DNA of 64,000 nucleotides from Streptomyces antioxidans (GCF_000968685.2 NZ_LAKD02000049.1:124001-188000), one strand, 5' to 3'; shown: positions 1-9,290, numbered from the stretch's first letter. Notes: generated by a model not told the origin, from the letters alone. Numbers and translations are program-made.

Positions 1-1
1 C

Positions 2-820
2 CAGGCAAGGCGGATATGGCGGACATGGCGGGCACGGCAGGCACGACGGGCACACCAGACGGGACGGACACGGCGGGGGCGGGCGCTTCTCGCCCTCGCG
101 GTCGTCGGCGCCGCGGCGGTCGCCGTGACGGCATGTGAGCCGACGGGCGGCGGCATCAGCTCCGTGACGGTCGCGATCACCACGGACCAGGTCGCCACCG
201 AGGCGCTGGAGCGGGGCGGTGTCGGCGTCCGCTGGATGAGCTGCAACGCCGAGTTCAAGCACGGCCGTACGGCGGGTGCCGCTTCGCCCTCGCGGAGCGA
301 GCGGGCCGGGGAGACCGACGCACGGGTGGACTGCCACGGCAGGACCGACAATGACAGGGACGTCAGGGTCAGGGGCCGGGTCACCTACGTCCGGGAGGAC
401 CACTGCGTCCGGGGCGACTTGACCGGCCAGGTGGACGGCCGGAAGGTCTTCGAGGCGACGGTGATCGGGGAGTGCCAGGGCGGCGGCCCGGACTCCGGGA
501 GCCCCCGGCCGACCCGCAGCCGCCCTTGGGAGCACCGGACCACGCAGGCCCCTGAACCGACCCGCGGCCACCCCTGGGAGCACCGTACGACCGAGGCCCC
601 CGAGCCGACCCATAGCCGCCCTTGGGAGCACCGGACCACGGAGCCCCCCGAGCCGACCCGCGGCCACCCCCAGGAGCATCCGACCACCGGGGGCGGCGCC
701 GACCAGGGCGGCGCCGATCAGGTCGGTGCCGATCAGGTCGGTGCCGATCAGGTCGGTGCCGACGACGGCGCCGGTAACGACGGTAAGGGCGGCACCGGGG
801 GCGGCGGCCACAGCGAATAG
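2..820 (+). CDS. Repeat-tailed lipoprotein, 5' end outside the window
   Basis: The frame is open from the first bases, and the only start codon in it inside the window (GTG 125) lies after a hydrophobic stretch. The upstream codons read as a twin-basic n-region, a Leu/Ala/Val core and a VTAC lipobox around 107-136. The true start is therefore upstream and the protein is a predicted membrane-anchored lipoprotein. After the lipobox comes a domain of about 115 residues with conserved-looking Cys in SCNA, VDCHG, DHCVRG and GEC, resembling small Streptomyces secreted proteins of unknown function. The C-terminal half is low complexity: three and a half 16-residue units containing PWEHRTT (521-690), then five VGADQ-type units (691-765). 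The stop is at 818-820. Function unknown. Confidence 0.7.
   Translation, partial: QARRIWRTWRARQARRAHQTGRTRRGRALLALAVVGAAAVAVTACEPTGGGISSVTVAITTDQVATEALERGGVGVRWMSCNAEFKHGRTAGAASPSRSERAGETDARVDCHGRTDNDRDVRVRGRVTYVREDHCVRGDLTGQVDGRKVFEATVIGECQGGGPDSGSPRPTRSRPWEHRTTQAPEPTRGHPWEHRTTEAPEPTHSRPWEHRTTEPPEPTRGHPQEHPTTGGGADQGGADQVGADQVGADQVGADDGAGNDGKGGTGGGGHSE
521..690 (+). repeat. 48-bp coding tandem repeat (3.5 copies)
   Basis: Units start at 521, 569, 617 and 665. Each encodes PWEHRTT, an (E/Q)(A/P)PEPT block and two variable residues. The last unit is partial and diverged (HPQEHPTT). Such tracts commonly vary in copy number between strains. Confidence 0.85.
691..765 (+). repeat. 15-bp coding tandem repeat (five copies)
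   Basis: Units begin at 691, 706, 721, 736 and 751 and encode GGADQ or VGADQ. Units 3 and 4 are identical, and unit 5 ends GADD. The tract forms the acidic, flexible C-terminal tail of the lipoprotein. Confidence 0.85.
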
Positions 821-897
821 CCCGCCATCGCTTCCGTGGGCAGGCCCTCCCGGTACCATCCGGACCGTACGTGCCGACGATCCGTGAGGAGCCACCG

Positions 898-1257
898 GTG
901 GCGGGAGAACCGCAGGCCGACTGCCTGTTCTGCAAGATTGTGTCGGGGGAGGTGCCGGCCACCGTCGTCCGTGAGACGGACACCACCGTCGCCTTCCGCG
1001 ACATAAACCCCCAGGCGCCCACCCACGTCCTGGTGATCCCCAAGGCGCACTACCCGGACGCCGCCTCCCTCGCGGCGGCCGACCCGCGGGCCACCGCGGA
1101 TGTGCTGCGCGAGGCGGGCTCGGTCGCGGCGGAGGAGAAGCTGGACGAGACGGGCTACCGCGTGGTGTTCAACACCGGCTCCGGCGCCGGTCAGACCGTC
1201 TTCCACGCGCATGCCCACGTCCTGGGCGGCCGCGGGCTCAACTGGCCCCCCGGATAA
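898..1257 (+). CDS. HIT (histidine triad) family nucleotide-binding protein
   Basis: A 119-residue cytoplasmic protein of the HINT branch of the HIT superfamily, which hydrolyses or transfers nucleoside phosphoramidates and related substrates. The triad HAHAHV is at residues 103-108 near the C terminus. The N-terminal CLFCKI (Cys9, Cys12) is the usual zinc-associated motif of bacterial HINT proteins, and the length is typical. GTG 898 is chosen because GAGGAG at 886-891 lies six bases ahead; an in-frame GTG at 871 would add nine residues without a ribosome binding site. It is followed three bases later by ribonuclease Z, so the two are probably co-transcribed. Confidence 0.9.
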   Translation: MAGEPQADCLFCKIVSGEVPATVVRETDTTVAFRDINPQAPTHVLVIPKAHYPDAASLAAADPRATADVLREAGSVAAEEKLDETGYRVVFNTGSGAGQTVFHAHAHVLGGRGLNWPPG

Positions 1258-1260
1258 CCC

Positions 1261-2181
1261 TTGTCCGCGCGGGAACTGATCGTCCTCGGCACCGCGAGCC
1301 AGGTGCCGACCCGGCACCGCAACCACAACGGCTATCTGCTGCGCTGGGACGGCGAGGGCCTGCTGTTCGACCCCGGCGAGGGCACCCAGCGCCAGATGCT
1401 GAGGGCCGGGGTCGCCGCCCATGACATCGACCGGATCTGTGTCACCCACTTCCACGGGGACCACTCCCTGGGTCTCGCCGGGGTGATCCAGCGGATCAAC
1501 CTCGACCGGGTGCCGCACCGGGTGACCGCCCACTACCCGGCGAGCGGACAGCGGTTCTTCGAGCGGCTGCGCTACGCGACCGCCTACCGCGAGACGGTGG
1601 CGCTGACCGAGGAGCCGGTCGCCGGTGACGCCGCGGTGCTGGCCCGCACCCCCGCGTACACGCTGGAGGCGGCCAGGCTCTCGCACCCCGTCGAGTCCTA
1701 CGGCTATCGCCTGATCGAACCGGACGGCCGCAGGATGCTGCCCGAACGGCTCGCCGCGCTCGGCGTCCGCGGCCCGGAGATCGGCAGGCTCCAGCGGGAG
1801 CGGGTGCTGGAGACCGAGGGCCGCACGGTGGCGCTCGAGGAGGTCAGCGAGGTGCGCCGGGGGCAGCGCTTCGGGTTCATCATGGACACCCGGCTGTGCG
1901 ACGGCGCCGACGCGCTGGCCCAGGGGTGCGATCTGCTGGTCATCGAGTCGACCTTCCTCGACGAGGACGAGGCCCTGGCCGTCGAGTACGGGCATCTGAC
2001 CGCCGGGCAGGCCGCCCGGCTCGCCGCCGGGGCCGGGGTGCGGCATCTGGTGCTGACGCACTTCTCGCAGCGCTACGGCGACCCCTCCGAGTTCGAGCGC
2101 CAGGCGCGGGACGCGGGGTTCGACGGGGAGCTCACGGTCGCCCAGGACCTGATGACGGTGGCGCTGCCCAAACGGCGCTGA
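1261..2181 (+). CDS. rnz: Ribonuclease Z (tRNA 3'-end endonuclease, MBL fold)
   Basis: Removes 3' trailers from tRNA precursors. The 306-residue protein has the metallo-beta-lactamase HFHGDH signature at residues 63-68, the N-terminal LGTASQVPTRHRNHN strand typical of RNase Z, an FDPGEGTQRQ motif, a DTRLCDGA metal-ligand region near residue 210 and a C-terminal LTHFSQRY. The TTG start at 1261, three bases after the HIT gene stop, is the only start that keeps the conserved N terminus. Length and motifs match the short bacterial RNase Z rather than the long ElaC2 form. Confidence 0.92.
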   Translation: MSARELIVLGTASQVPTRHRNHNGYLLRWDGEGLLFDPGEGTQRQMLRAGVAAHDIDRICVTHFHGDHSLGLAGVIQRINLDRVPHRVTAHYPASGQRFFERLRYATAYRETVALTEEPVAGDAAVLARTPAYTLEAARLSHPVESYGYRLIEPDGRRMLPERLAALGVRGPEIGRLQRERVLETEGRTVALEEVSEVRRGQRFGFIMDTRLCDGADALAQGCDLLVIESTFLDEDEALAVEYGHLTAGQAARLAAGAGVRHLVLTHFSQRYGDPSEFERQARDAGFDGELTVAQDLMTVALPKRR

Positions 2182-2185
2182 GGAC

Positions 2186-2199
2186 GCCCCTGCGGGGGC
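2186..2199 (+). terminator. Small GC hairpin after rnz
   Basis: GCCCC and GGGGC arms with a TGCG loop begin five bases after the rnz stop. There is no T-run. It is a weak candidate for transcription termination. Confidence 0.3.
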
Positions 2200-2300
2200 C
2201 CGGGGCCGATCACCGCCGAGGGTGACGGGGGGCCGACCCCGGACCCACTGTCGGTGCCATCGTGCACACTGGCCGCATCCGTATCCGAGGGCGGAGGCGG

Positions 2301-2336
2301 ACCTGCAAGACCTGCAAGACCTGCAAGACCTGGGAG
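2301..2336 (+). repeat. 9-bp tandem repeat just upstream of the PfkB gene
   Basis: Three perfect copies of ACCTGCAAG (2301, 2310, 2319) and one variant, ACCTGGGAG (2328-2336). The last copy supplies the GGGAG Shine-Dalgarno sequence of the kinase gene. The tract is in frame with a possible upstream start (2262) and would encode a TCK repeat, but it is more likely untranslated leader. Confidence 0.8.
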
Positions 2337-2342
2337 AGCGCG

Positions 2343-3455
2343 GTGACGACACACGACGCGGACAAGCTCACGGCGGGCTACCACCTGCTCGACCCGCTCG
2401 CGGACGTGCGCCGCCCCGGCGACGCGGACTGCGACGTCTATCTCACCGGCACCGTCTTCCTGGACATCATCTTCACCGGTCTCGACAGCGCCCCGGTCCG
2501 CGGCACCGAGTCCTGGGCCCGCGGTATGGGCTCGAGCCCCGGCGGCGTCGCCAACATGGCCACCGCCCTGGCCCGGCTCGGCCTGCACACCTCGCTCGCC
2601 GCCGCCTTCGGCGACGACCACTACGGGGACTACTGCCGGGACGCCCTGGACCACGGCGAGGGCATCGATCTCTCACTGTCCCGCACGATCCCCGGCTGGC
2701 ACTCCCCGGTGACCGTCTCCATGGCCTACGAGGGCGAGCGGACCATGGTCTCCCACGGCCATGAGGCCCCGCCGCCAGAGGAGCCCGCACCAAGCTGCCC
2801 GCCCCCGGCCCGCGCCGCCGTGGCCTCCCTGGTGCCCGGCCGCGGCCAGGAGTGGGTCGCCGAGGCCGCCCGCCGCGGCAGCAAGGTCTTCGCGGACGTC
2901 GGCTGGGACGACACCGGCCGCTGGGACCCGGCCGACCTCGCCGAGCTGGAGCACTGCGAGGCGTTCCTGCCGAACGCCGAGGAGGCGATGCGCTACACCC
3001 GCGCCGACTGCCCGCGCGCCGCCGCCCGGGCCCTGGCCGACCTGGTCCCGCTGGCCGTCGTCACGCTCGGCTCCGAGGGGGCGTACGCGGTCGACGGCCG
3101 CACCGGCGAGACCGCCGAGGTGCCCGCGATCTCCGTGGAGGCCCTGGACCCGACCGGGGCCGGGGACGTGTTCGTCGCCGGGTTCGTCACCGGCACGCTC
3201 GCCGGGTGGCCGCTCGCCGACCGGCTGGCCTTCGCCGGGCTGACCGCCGCGCTGTCGGTGCAGGAGTTCGGCGGCTCGCTGTCGGCGCCCGGCTGGGTCG
3301 AGATCGCCGCCTGGTGGCAGCACGCCCGCGCCTACGACGACCAGCCCGCCCGCGCGCTGCGCCGCTATGCCTTCCTCGACCGGCTGCTCCCGGCCGCCGC
3401 CCGCCCCTGGCCGCTGCGCCGGGCCGTCCCGACGATCGGTTTCCGCCATGCGTAG
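2343..3455 (+). CDS. PfkB-family carbohydrate/nucleoside kinase
   Basis: A 370-residue cytoplasmic sugar-type kinase; the exact substrate cannot be told from sequence. Family marks are the N-terminal glycine-rich SSPGGVANMA segment, a middle EGERTMVSHGHE strand and the C-terminal DPTGAGDVF motif, which carries the catalytic Asp and anion hole. A Pro-rich stretch (PPPEEPAPSCPPP) interrupts the middle, as in Streptomyces homologues. GTG 2343 is preferred because GGGAG at 2332-2336 lies six bases ahead. A 27-residue N-terminal extension from ATG 2262 would only translate the TCK repeat. The stop codon lies inside a 16-bp near-perfect duplication (3445-3482). Confidence 0.88.
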   Translation: MTTHDADKLTAGYHLLDPLADVRRPGDADCDVYLTGTVFLDIIFTGLDSAPVRGTESWARGMGSSPGGVANMATALARLGLHTSLAAAFGDDHYGDYCRDALDHGEGIDLSLSRTIPGWHSPVTVSMAYEGERTMVSHGHEAPPPEEPAPSCPPPARAAVASLVPGRGQEWVAEAARRGSKVFADVGWDDTGRWDPADLAELEHCEAFLPNAEEAMRYTRADCPRAAARALADLVPLAVVTLGSEGAYAVDGRTGETAEVPAISVEALDPTGAGDVFVAGFVTGTLAGWPLADRLAFAGLTAALSVQEFGGSLSAPGWVEIAAWWQHARAYDDQPARALRRYAFLDRLLPAAARPWPLRRAVPTIGFRHA

Positions 3456-3482
3456 CGCGGTCGCGGGCCATGCGTAGTGCGG
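3445..3482. repeat. Direct repeat spanning the PfkB stop codon
   Basis: A 16-bp unit beginning GCCATGCGTAG occurs at 3445-3460 and 3467-3482 with one mismatch and a period of 22. The first copy contains the TAG stop (3453-3455). Confidence 0.8.
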
Positions 3483-3578
3483 GGCGGGCATCGCGCGGGA
3501 CGCGGGAGGCCCCGGATGAGCGGGGTGATGAGTGGATAGGAGTAAAAGGGCTCGGGTGTTGTCGGTGCTCCGTCGTAC

Positions 3579-3593
3579 CCTTGGAACCCAAGG
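3579..3593. promoter_or_regulatory. 6-bp dyad upstream of phoH
   Basis: CCTTGG-AAC-CCAAGG is a perfect short inverted repeat about 60 bases before the phoH start. It could be an operator or part of a leader hairpin. No clear -35/-10 pair was identified near it. Confidence 0.35.
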
Positions 3594-3651
3594 TTGTCGA
3601 GCGGCGAGAACCCTTGTACCGGGAGGTAGGAGCAGGCCAGAGAGCCGGCCC

Positions 3652-4656
<1,005 letters not shown>

Positions 4657-4668
4657 CCACGAACCCCC

Positions 4669-5166
4669 ATGGCGATCGACGTCAACAACGAATCCGGTAT
4701 CGATATCGACGAGCGGGCGGTGCTGGACATCGCCCGCTACGCGCTCGCCCGGATGCGTATCCACCCGCTCTCCGAGCTCTCGGTGATCGTCGTCGACGCC
4801 GACGCCATGGAGCAGCTGCACATCCAGTGGATGGATCTGCCGGGTCCGACCGATGTCATGTCCTTCCCGATGGACGAGCTGCGCCCGCCGGTCAAGGACG
4901 ACGAGGAGCCCCCGCAGGGCCTCCTGGGGGACATCGTGCTCTGCCCCGAAGTGGCCAGGAAGCAGGGGGAGGAGGCGCCGACCGGGCACTCCATGGACGA
5001 GGAGCTCCAGCTCCTCACCGTCCACGGCGTCCTCCACCTCCTCGGCTATGACCACGAGGAGGCGGACGAGCGGGCCGAGATGTTCGGCCTCCAGGCGGCC
5101 ATCGTCGACGGCTGGCGCGCGGAGCAGGGCGTCACCGGCCCCTCCCCGGCCCCCACCGTCCGATGA
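4669..5166 (+). CDS. ybeY: Endoribonuclease YbeY, 16S rRNA maturation factor
   Basis: A metal-dependent endoribonuclease needed for 16S rRNA 3'-end maturation and ribosome quality control. The 165-residue protein carries the diagnostic HGVLHLLGYDH motif with zinc ligands His119, His123 and His129. The VMSFPMDE segment and the GDIVLCP strand are also typical. It starts 12 bases after phoH, and its stop overlaps the next start in an ATGA junction (5163-5166), indicating translational coupling. Confidence 0.93.
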   Translation: MAIDVNNESGIDIDERAVLDIARYALARMRIHPLSELSVIVVDADAMEQLHIQWMDLPGPTDVMSFPMDELRPPVKDDEEPPQGLLGDIVLCPEVARKQGEEAPTGHSMDEELQLLTVHGVLHLLGYDHEEADERAEMFGLQAAIVDGWRAEQGVTGPSPAPTVR

Positions 5167-6473
5167 GCGCACAGCTCGTCACCGCGGCCGTCCTGCTGGT
5201 CGTGGTGGCCTGGCTGGCGGCCTGTGCGGAGGCCGGTCTGGCCCGCACCACCCGGTTCCGCGCCGAGGAGGCCGTGCGCTCCGGGCGCCGGGGCAGTGCC
5301 AAGCTGATGCTCGTCGCCGAGGACCCCACCCGCTATCTCAATGTGGCCCTGCTGGTCCGGGTCGCCTGCGAGGTCGCCGCGGGCGCGGTCGTGACGTTCG
5401 CGAGTCTGCGCGAGTTCCCCGAGACCTGGAAGGCGCTGACCGTCGCGATCGGCGTGATGGTCCTGGTGTCGTACGTGGCCGTCGGCGTCTCCCCGCGCAC
5501 CATCGGCGCCCAGCATCCGCTCAACACCGCGACCGTCGCCGCCTATGTGCTGATCCCGCTGGCCCGGGTCATGGGCCCCATCCCCCCGCTGCTGATCCTC
5601 CTCGGTAACGCGCTCACGCCGGGCAAGGGCTTCCGTAAGGGCCCGTTCGCCTCCGAGGCCGAGCTGCGCGCCCTGGTGGACCTCGCCGAGCAGGAGTCGC
5701 TGATCGAGGACGAGGAGCGGCGCATGGTCCACTCCGTCTTCGAGCTCGGCGACACCCTGGTGCGCGAGGTGATGGTGCCGCGCACCGACCTCGTGGTCAT
5801 CGAGCGCTTCAAGACCATCCGGCAGGCCCTCACCCTCGCGCTGCGCTCCGGCTTCTCCCGGATCCCGGTCACCGGCGAGAACGAGGACGACATCGTCGGG
5901 ATCGTCTACCTCAAGGACCTGGTCCGCAAGACGCACATCAACCGCGAGGCCGAGGCCGAGCTGGTCTCCACCGCGATGCGGCCCGCCGCCTTCGTCCCGG
6001 ACACCAAGAACGCGGGCGATCTGCTGCGCGAGATGCAGCAGGAGCGCAATCACGTGGCGGTGGTGATCGACGAGTACGGCGGCACGGCCGGGATCGTCAC
6101 CATCGAGGACATCCTCGAGGAGATCGTCGGCGAGATCACCGACGAGTACGACCGCGAGCTGCCGCCCGTCGAGGACCTCGGCGACGGCACCCACCGGGTG
6201 ACCGCCCGGCTCGCCCTGGGTGACCTCGGGGAGCTGTACGGCACCCATCTGGAGGACGAGGACGTCGAGACGGTGGGCGGGCTGCTCGCCAAGGCGCTGG
6301 GCCGGGTGCCGATCGCGGGCGCCAAGACCGAGGTGGACGTCCCCGAGGGCGGGGTGGACCCCGCGCTCAAGGCGCTGCGGCTGACCGCCGAGTCCCCGGC
6401 GGGCCGCCGCAACCGCATCGTCACGGTGCTGGTCGAGCCGGTCCGTGAAACCGCGGCGGCCGAGCCGGAGTAG
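5163..6473 (+). CDS. CNNM/CBS-domain membrane protein (CorC/HlyC family)
   Basis: A 436-residue membrane protein related to CNNM magnesium transporters, often annotated as hemolysin family. Order: an N-terminal CNNM domain with about four hydrophobic segments (residues 3-22, 58-80, 97-117, 122-146), a CBS pair (about 195-320, with VMVPRTDLV and DEYGGTAGIVTIEDILEEIVGEI) and a C-terminal CorC_HlyC domain (about 340-425). A role in magnesium or cobalt handling is inferred from the family only. ATG overlaps the ybeY stop by four bases. A perfect 14-bp hairpin 20 bases after the stop closes the operon. Confidence 0.88.
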   Translation: MSAQLVTAAVLLVVVAWLAACAEAGLARTTRFRAEEAVRSGRRGSAKLMLVAEDPTRYLNVALLVRVACEVAAGAVVTFASLREFPETWKALTVAIGVMVLVSYVAVGVSPRTIGAQHPLNTATVAAYVLIPLARVMGPIPPLLILLGNALTPGKGFRKGPFASEAELRALVDLAEQESLIEDEERRMVHSVFELGDTLVREVMVPRTDLVVIERFKTIRQALTLALRSGFSRIPVTGENEDDIVGIVYLKDLVRKTHINREAEAELVSTAMRPAAFVPDTKNAGDLLREMQQERNHVAVVIDEYGGTAGIVTIEDILEEIVGEITDEYDRELPPVEDLGDGTHRVTARLALGDLGELYGTHLEDEDVETVGGLLAKALGRVPIAGAKTEVDVPEGGVDPALKALRLTAESPAGRRNRIVTVLVEPVRETAAAEPE

Positions 6474-6493
6474 GCCCCCGCGCACGCCGTGCC

Positions 6494-6526
6494 GCGGCCC
6501 CGCCCACGACCCGTGGGCGGGGCCGC
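6494..6526 (+). terminator. Strong hairpin terminator of the phoH-ybeY-CBS operon
   Basis: Perfect 14-bp arms (GCGGCCCCGCCCAC and its complement) around a five-base loop, 20 bases after the stop codon. There is no T-run, as is common in Streptomyces. Confidence 0.85.
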
Positions 6527-6890
6527 ACTGCTGCTCCGCCGCGCCCCGGCCCACCTTCCGCGCTCCCGCCGGATGCGCCGGGGCGCGGCACCCGCCCGTA
6601 CGTAGGCGGTCCCTCGCGCCAGCGCACCGGCAACGCGCGGTCCGCGCTGCGCCATCTGGGTGGAATAGCCGTCCGCTCCCTGGCTCATCTGGCGTAGGCG
6701 CCCGCTTACTTGCAGATACCGACTGGTGGGTCGCCCATACCTCTGTCGGGGGACAGCCGGCCTGTCTGCTTTGACGTAGACGGGTCGGCCGTATGGGCAC
6801 CCCCGCACAGAGGCCAAGGCTCCGCGCGGCATGCGCCGCGCGGAGCCGGGCGGCTCATCCCCCTGAGCTCAGGAAAGGGCGGCCGCTTCC
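6527..6890 (+). other. Long leader/intergenic region before the Ig-repeat gene
   Basis: About 360 bases without a supported gene. TTGACG at 6771-6776 followed after 15 bases by TATGGG (6792-6797) is a possible promoter with a short spacer. Downstream is a perfect 13-bp hairpin (6818-6847) about 43 bases before the start codon. No known riboswitch class was recognised. Confidence 0.4.
6818..6847 (+). promoter_or_regulatory. Perfect 13-bp stem-loop in the Ig-repeat gene leader
   Basis: GGCTCCGCGCGGC, an ATGC loop, then GCCGCGCGGAGCC. It ends 43 bases before the start codon and 23 bases before the AGGAAAGG ribosome binding region. It could be an attenuator, a stabilising 5' stem or an operator. 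Confidence 0.6.
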
Positions 6891-9290
6891 ATGTCCACCA
6901 CCCTGGTGACCTCCACGCCGAATCCCTCCGTCTTCGGTCAATCCGTCACCTACACCGCCACCGTCACCGGCATCACCGCCGGGTCGGCTCCGTTCGGCGA
7001 CGTGACCTTCGTCATCGCCGGGGGCCCGACCCTCGGCCCCGTGACGCTCACCCCCACCGGGGTCGACTCCGGCACGGCCAGCGTGACCGACTCCACCCTC
7101 GCCGTCGGCTCCCACCTGGTCACGGCGAACTTCGTCAACTCCACCGATCCCCTGGACAATTCGTCCGGGACGACCATTCAGCAGGTCAACCAGTCGGCGA
7201 CCACCACCACCGTCACCTTCGTCCCGCCCGCGCCCGTCTGCGGCGAGACCGTGACCCTGACGGCCAGTGTGGCGGCGGCACCCCCGGGCGGCGGCACCCC
7301 CACCGGTACGGTCACCTTCATCATCAGCGCGGACGGGCCCACGGTCACCGGGACCCTCGACGCGTCCGGGGAGGCCTCCGTCACCGTTTCCGCCCTGAGC
7401 GTCGGCAGCCACCAAGTCGCCGCCTTCTACAACGGCGACACCGACTTCGCCCCGTCCAACTCGCCCTTGACGCCGCTCACCGTCAACCCCGCGGACTCCA
7501 CCACGACCCTCAGCGTCTCCCCGGCCGCACCGGTCTGCGGCGAGACGGTGACCCTGTGCGCCCAGGTGGCGGTCGTCGCGCCCGGCACCTGCACCCCGAC
7601 CGGCACGGTGACGTTCACCGTCGCCGGTGGCCCGACGCTCACGGGCACCCTGGACGCCACCGGTCAGGCGTGCGTGACGACCAGTGGCATCCCGGTGGGG
7701 ACATACGCCGTGACGGCCACCTACAACGGCGACGGGGACATCTCGGGTTCGACCGACACCGGATCGGTCACGGTCGGCGCGGGGGCCTCGACGACGACGG
7801 TATCGGCGTCCCCGGCCTCGCCGACCTGCGGTGAGTCGGTCACCATCTGTGCCCAGGTGGCGGCGGTGGCGCCGAGTACCTGTACGCCCACGGGCACGGT
7901 GACGTTCGTGATCACTGGTGGTCCGACCCTGACGGCCACGCTGGACGCGACCGGCCAGGCGTGTGTGACCACCAGCGACCTGACCGCGGGGTCGTACACC
8001 GTGACCGCCACCTACGGGGGCAGCACGGACGTCGAGAGCTCCACCGGCACCGCGTCGATCACCGTGGGCCAGGGCGCCTCGACCACCTCGGTGAGCGTCC
8101 TGCCCACCCCGTCCGTCTGCGGTGAGTCGGTCACCATCTGTGCCCAGGTGGCGGCGGTGGCGCCGAGTACCTGTACGCCCACGGGCACGGTGACGTTCGT
8201 GATCACTGGTGGTCCGACCCTGACGGCCACGCTGGACGCGACCGGTCAGGCGTGCGTGACCACCAGCGCCATCCCGGTCGGCTCCCACACCGTGACCGCC
8301 ACCTACGCGGGCGACGGGGGTGTCATGGGATCGACGGGGACCGCGATCGCCACGGTGAACCAGGCGTCCTCGACCACCTCCCTGAACATCACGCCCGGCG
8401 CGCCGTCGTGCGGCGAGACGATCACCCTGTGCGCGCAGGTGACCACGACCCTGCCGGGGACCTGTACGCCGACCGGGACGGTCACGTTCACGGTCGCGGG
8501 CGGTCCGACCCTGACGGGCACGCTGGACGCGACCGGTCAGGCGTGTGTGACGACCAGTGCCATTCCGGCGGGCACCCACGCGGTGACGGCGACGTACGCG
8601 GGCGACGCGGGGGTGGCGGGCTCCACGACCTCCGGCTCCGTCACCGTCGGCCAGGCGAGCACCACGACCACGCTCATCTCCTCGCCGAACCCGTCGGGTT
8701 CCGGCCAGAACGTGACCTTCACCGCCACCGTGACCGCGGTGCCGCCCGCGACGGGCACCCCGACCGGGACCGTCACCTTCGTGATCAGCGGTGGGCCCAC
8801 CCTCACCGGCACGCTCAACGCGTCGGGGCTGGCCACGGTCAGCACCAGCGCCCTCACCGCCGGGTCGCACACGGTCACCGCCACCTACGGCGGCGACACC
8901 TGCTTCGCCGGTTCCACCTCGCCGCCCCTCACCCAGGTCGTGGTCGCGGCGCCCGCCGGGACCACGGTGACCGCCACCCCGGCCACCATCCGGCTGCGGA
9001 TCAACGGCACGTTCGTCATCCCGACCCTGAGCGCGACGCTGCGGGACGCGTCGGGCAACCCGGTCCCCGGCCAGACCCTCACGTTCGTCGCCAACTCCGT
9101 CCTGGGGCCGCTCGCGCTGGGCAGCGCGGTCACCAATGCCAGTGGCACGGCGACGGTCAGCAACGTCACCGTCCCGCCGACGGTGGTCACCGCCTCGACG
9201 TACACCGCCTCCTTCGCGGGCGCCCCGGGCCTCAACCCGGCGTCGGGTTCGGCCTCGCTGACCTTCCAGCCGACGCCACTCCTTCCGTAA
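6891..9290 (+). CDS. Bacterial Ig-like (Big_3_5-type) repeat protein, 799 aa, no signal peptide
   Basis: The protein is almost entirely seven consecutive Ig-like repeats of about 97 residues (starting near residues 1, 102, 200, 297, 394, 491 and 588). An eighth, different Big_1-like domain follows (about 688-795, with RDASGNPVPGQTLTFVANS). Each repeat has the TPTGTVTF and GSHTVTATY blocks of adhesin-type Ig domains. Repeats 3-6 each carry four cysteines (xCGE, TLCAQV or TICAQV, GTCTPTG or STCTPTG, QACVTT), while the terminal repeats lack this set. There is no signal peptide, lipobox, LPXTG motif or membrane segment. An in-frame TGA at 6864 rules out an upstream start, so ATG 6891 (AGGAAAGG 12 bases before) is the start. 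A surface or structural role is inferred; the export route is unknown. Confidence 0.85.
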   Translation: MSTTLVTSTPNPSVFGQSVTYTATVTGITAGSAPFGDVTFVIAGGPTLGPVTLTPTGVDSGTASVTDSTLAVGSHLVTANFVNSTDPLDNSSGTTIQQVNQSATTTTVTFVPPAPVCGETVTLTASVAAAPPGGGTPTGTVTFIISADGPTVTGTLDASGEASVTVSALSVGSHQVAAFYNGDTDFAPSNSPLTPLTVNPADSTTTLSVSPAAPVCGETVTLCAQVAVVAPGTCTPTGTVTFTVAGGPTLTGTLDATGQACVTTSGIPVGTYAVTATYNGDGDISGSTDTGSVTVGAGASTTTVSASPASPTCGESVTICAQVAAVAPSTCTPTGTVTFVITGGPTLTATLDATGQACVTTSDLTAGSYTVTATYGGSTDVESSTGTASITVGQGASTTSVSVLPTPSVCGESVTICAQVAAVAPSTCTPTGTVTFVITGGPTLTATLDATGQACVTTSAIPVGSHTVTATYAGDGGVMGSTGTAIATVNQASSTTSLNITPGAPSCGETITLCAQVTTTLPGTCTPTGTVTFTVAGGPTLTGTLDATGQACVTTSAIPAGTHAVTATYAGDAGVAGSTTSGSVTVGQASTTTTLISSPNPSGSGQNVTFTATVTAVPPATGTPTGTVTFVISGGPTLTGTLNASGLATVSTSALTAGSHTVTATYGGDTCFAGSTSPPLTQVVVAAPAGTTVTATPATIRLRINGTFVIPTLSATLRDASGNPVPGQTLTFVANSVLGPLALGSAVTNASGTATVSNVTVPPTVVTASTYTASFAGAPGLNPASGSASLTFQPTPLLP
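7826..8245 (+). repeat. 129-bp exact repeat between Ig domains 4 and 5
   Basis: 7826-7954 and 8117-8245 are identical over 129 bases, with a 291-bp (97-codon) period. The match continues about 20 bases further with two differences. Other domain pairs are similar but clearly diverged, so this pair reflects recent duplication or gene conversion. Confidence 0.9.

Noticed and set aside
2262..2342. Longer PfkB start at ATG 2262
   Set aside because: It would translate a TCK repeat; GTG 2343 has a ribosome binding site and fits the family N terminus.
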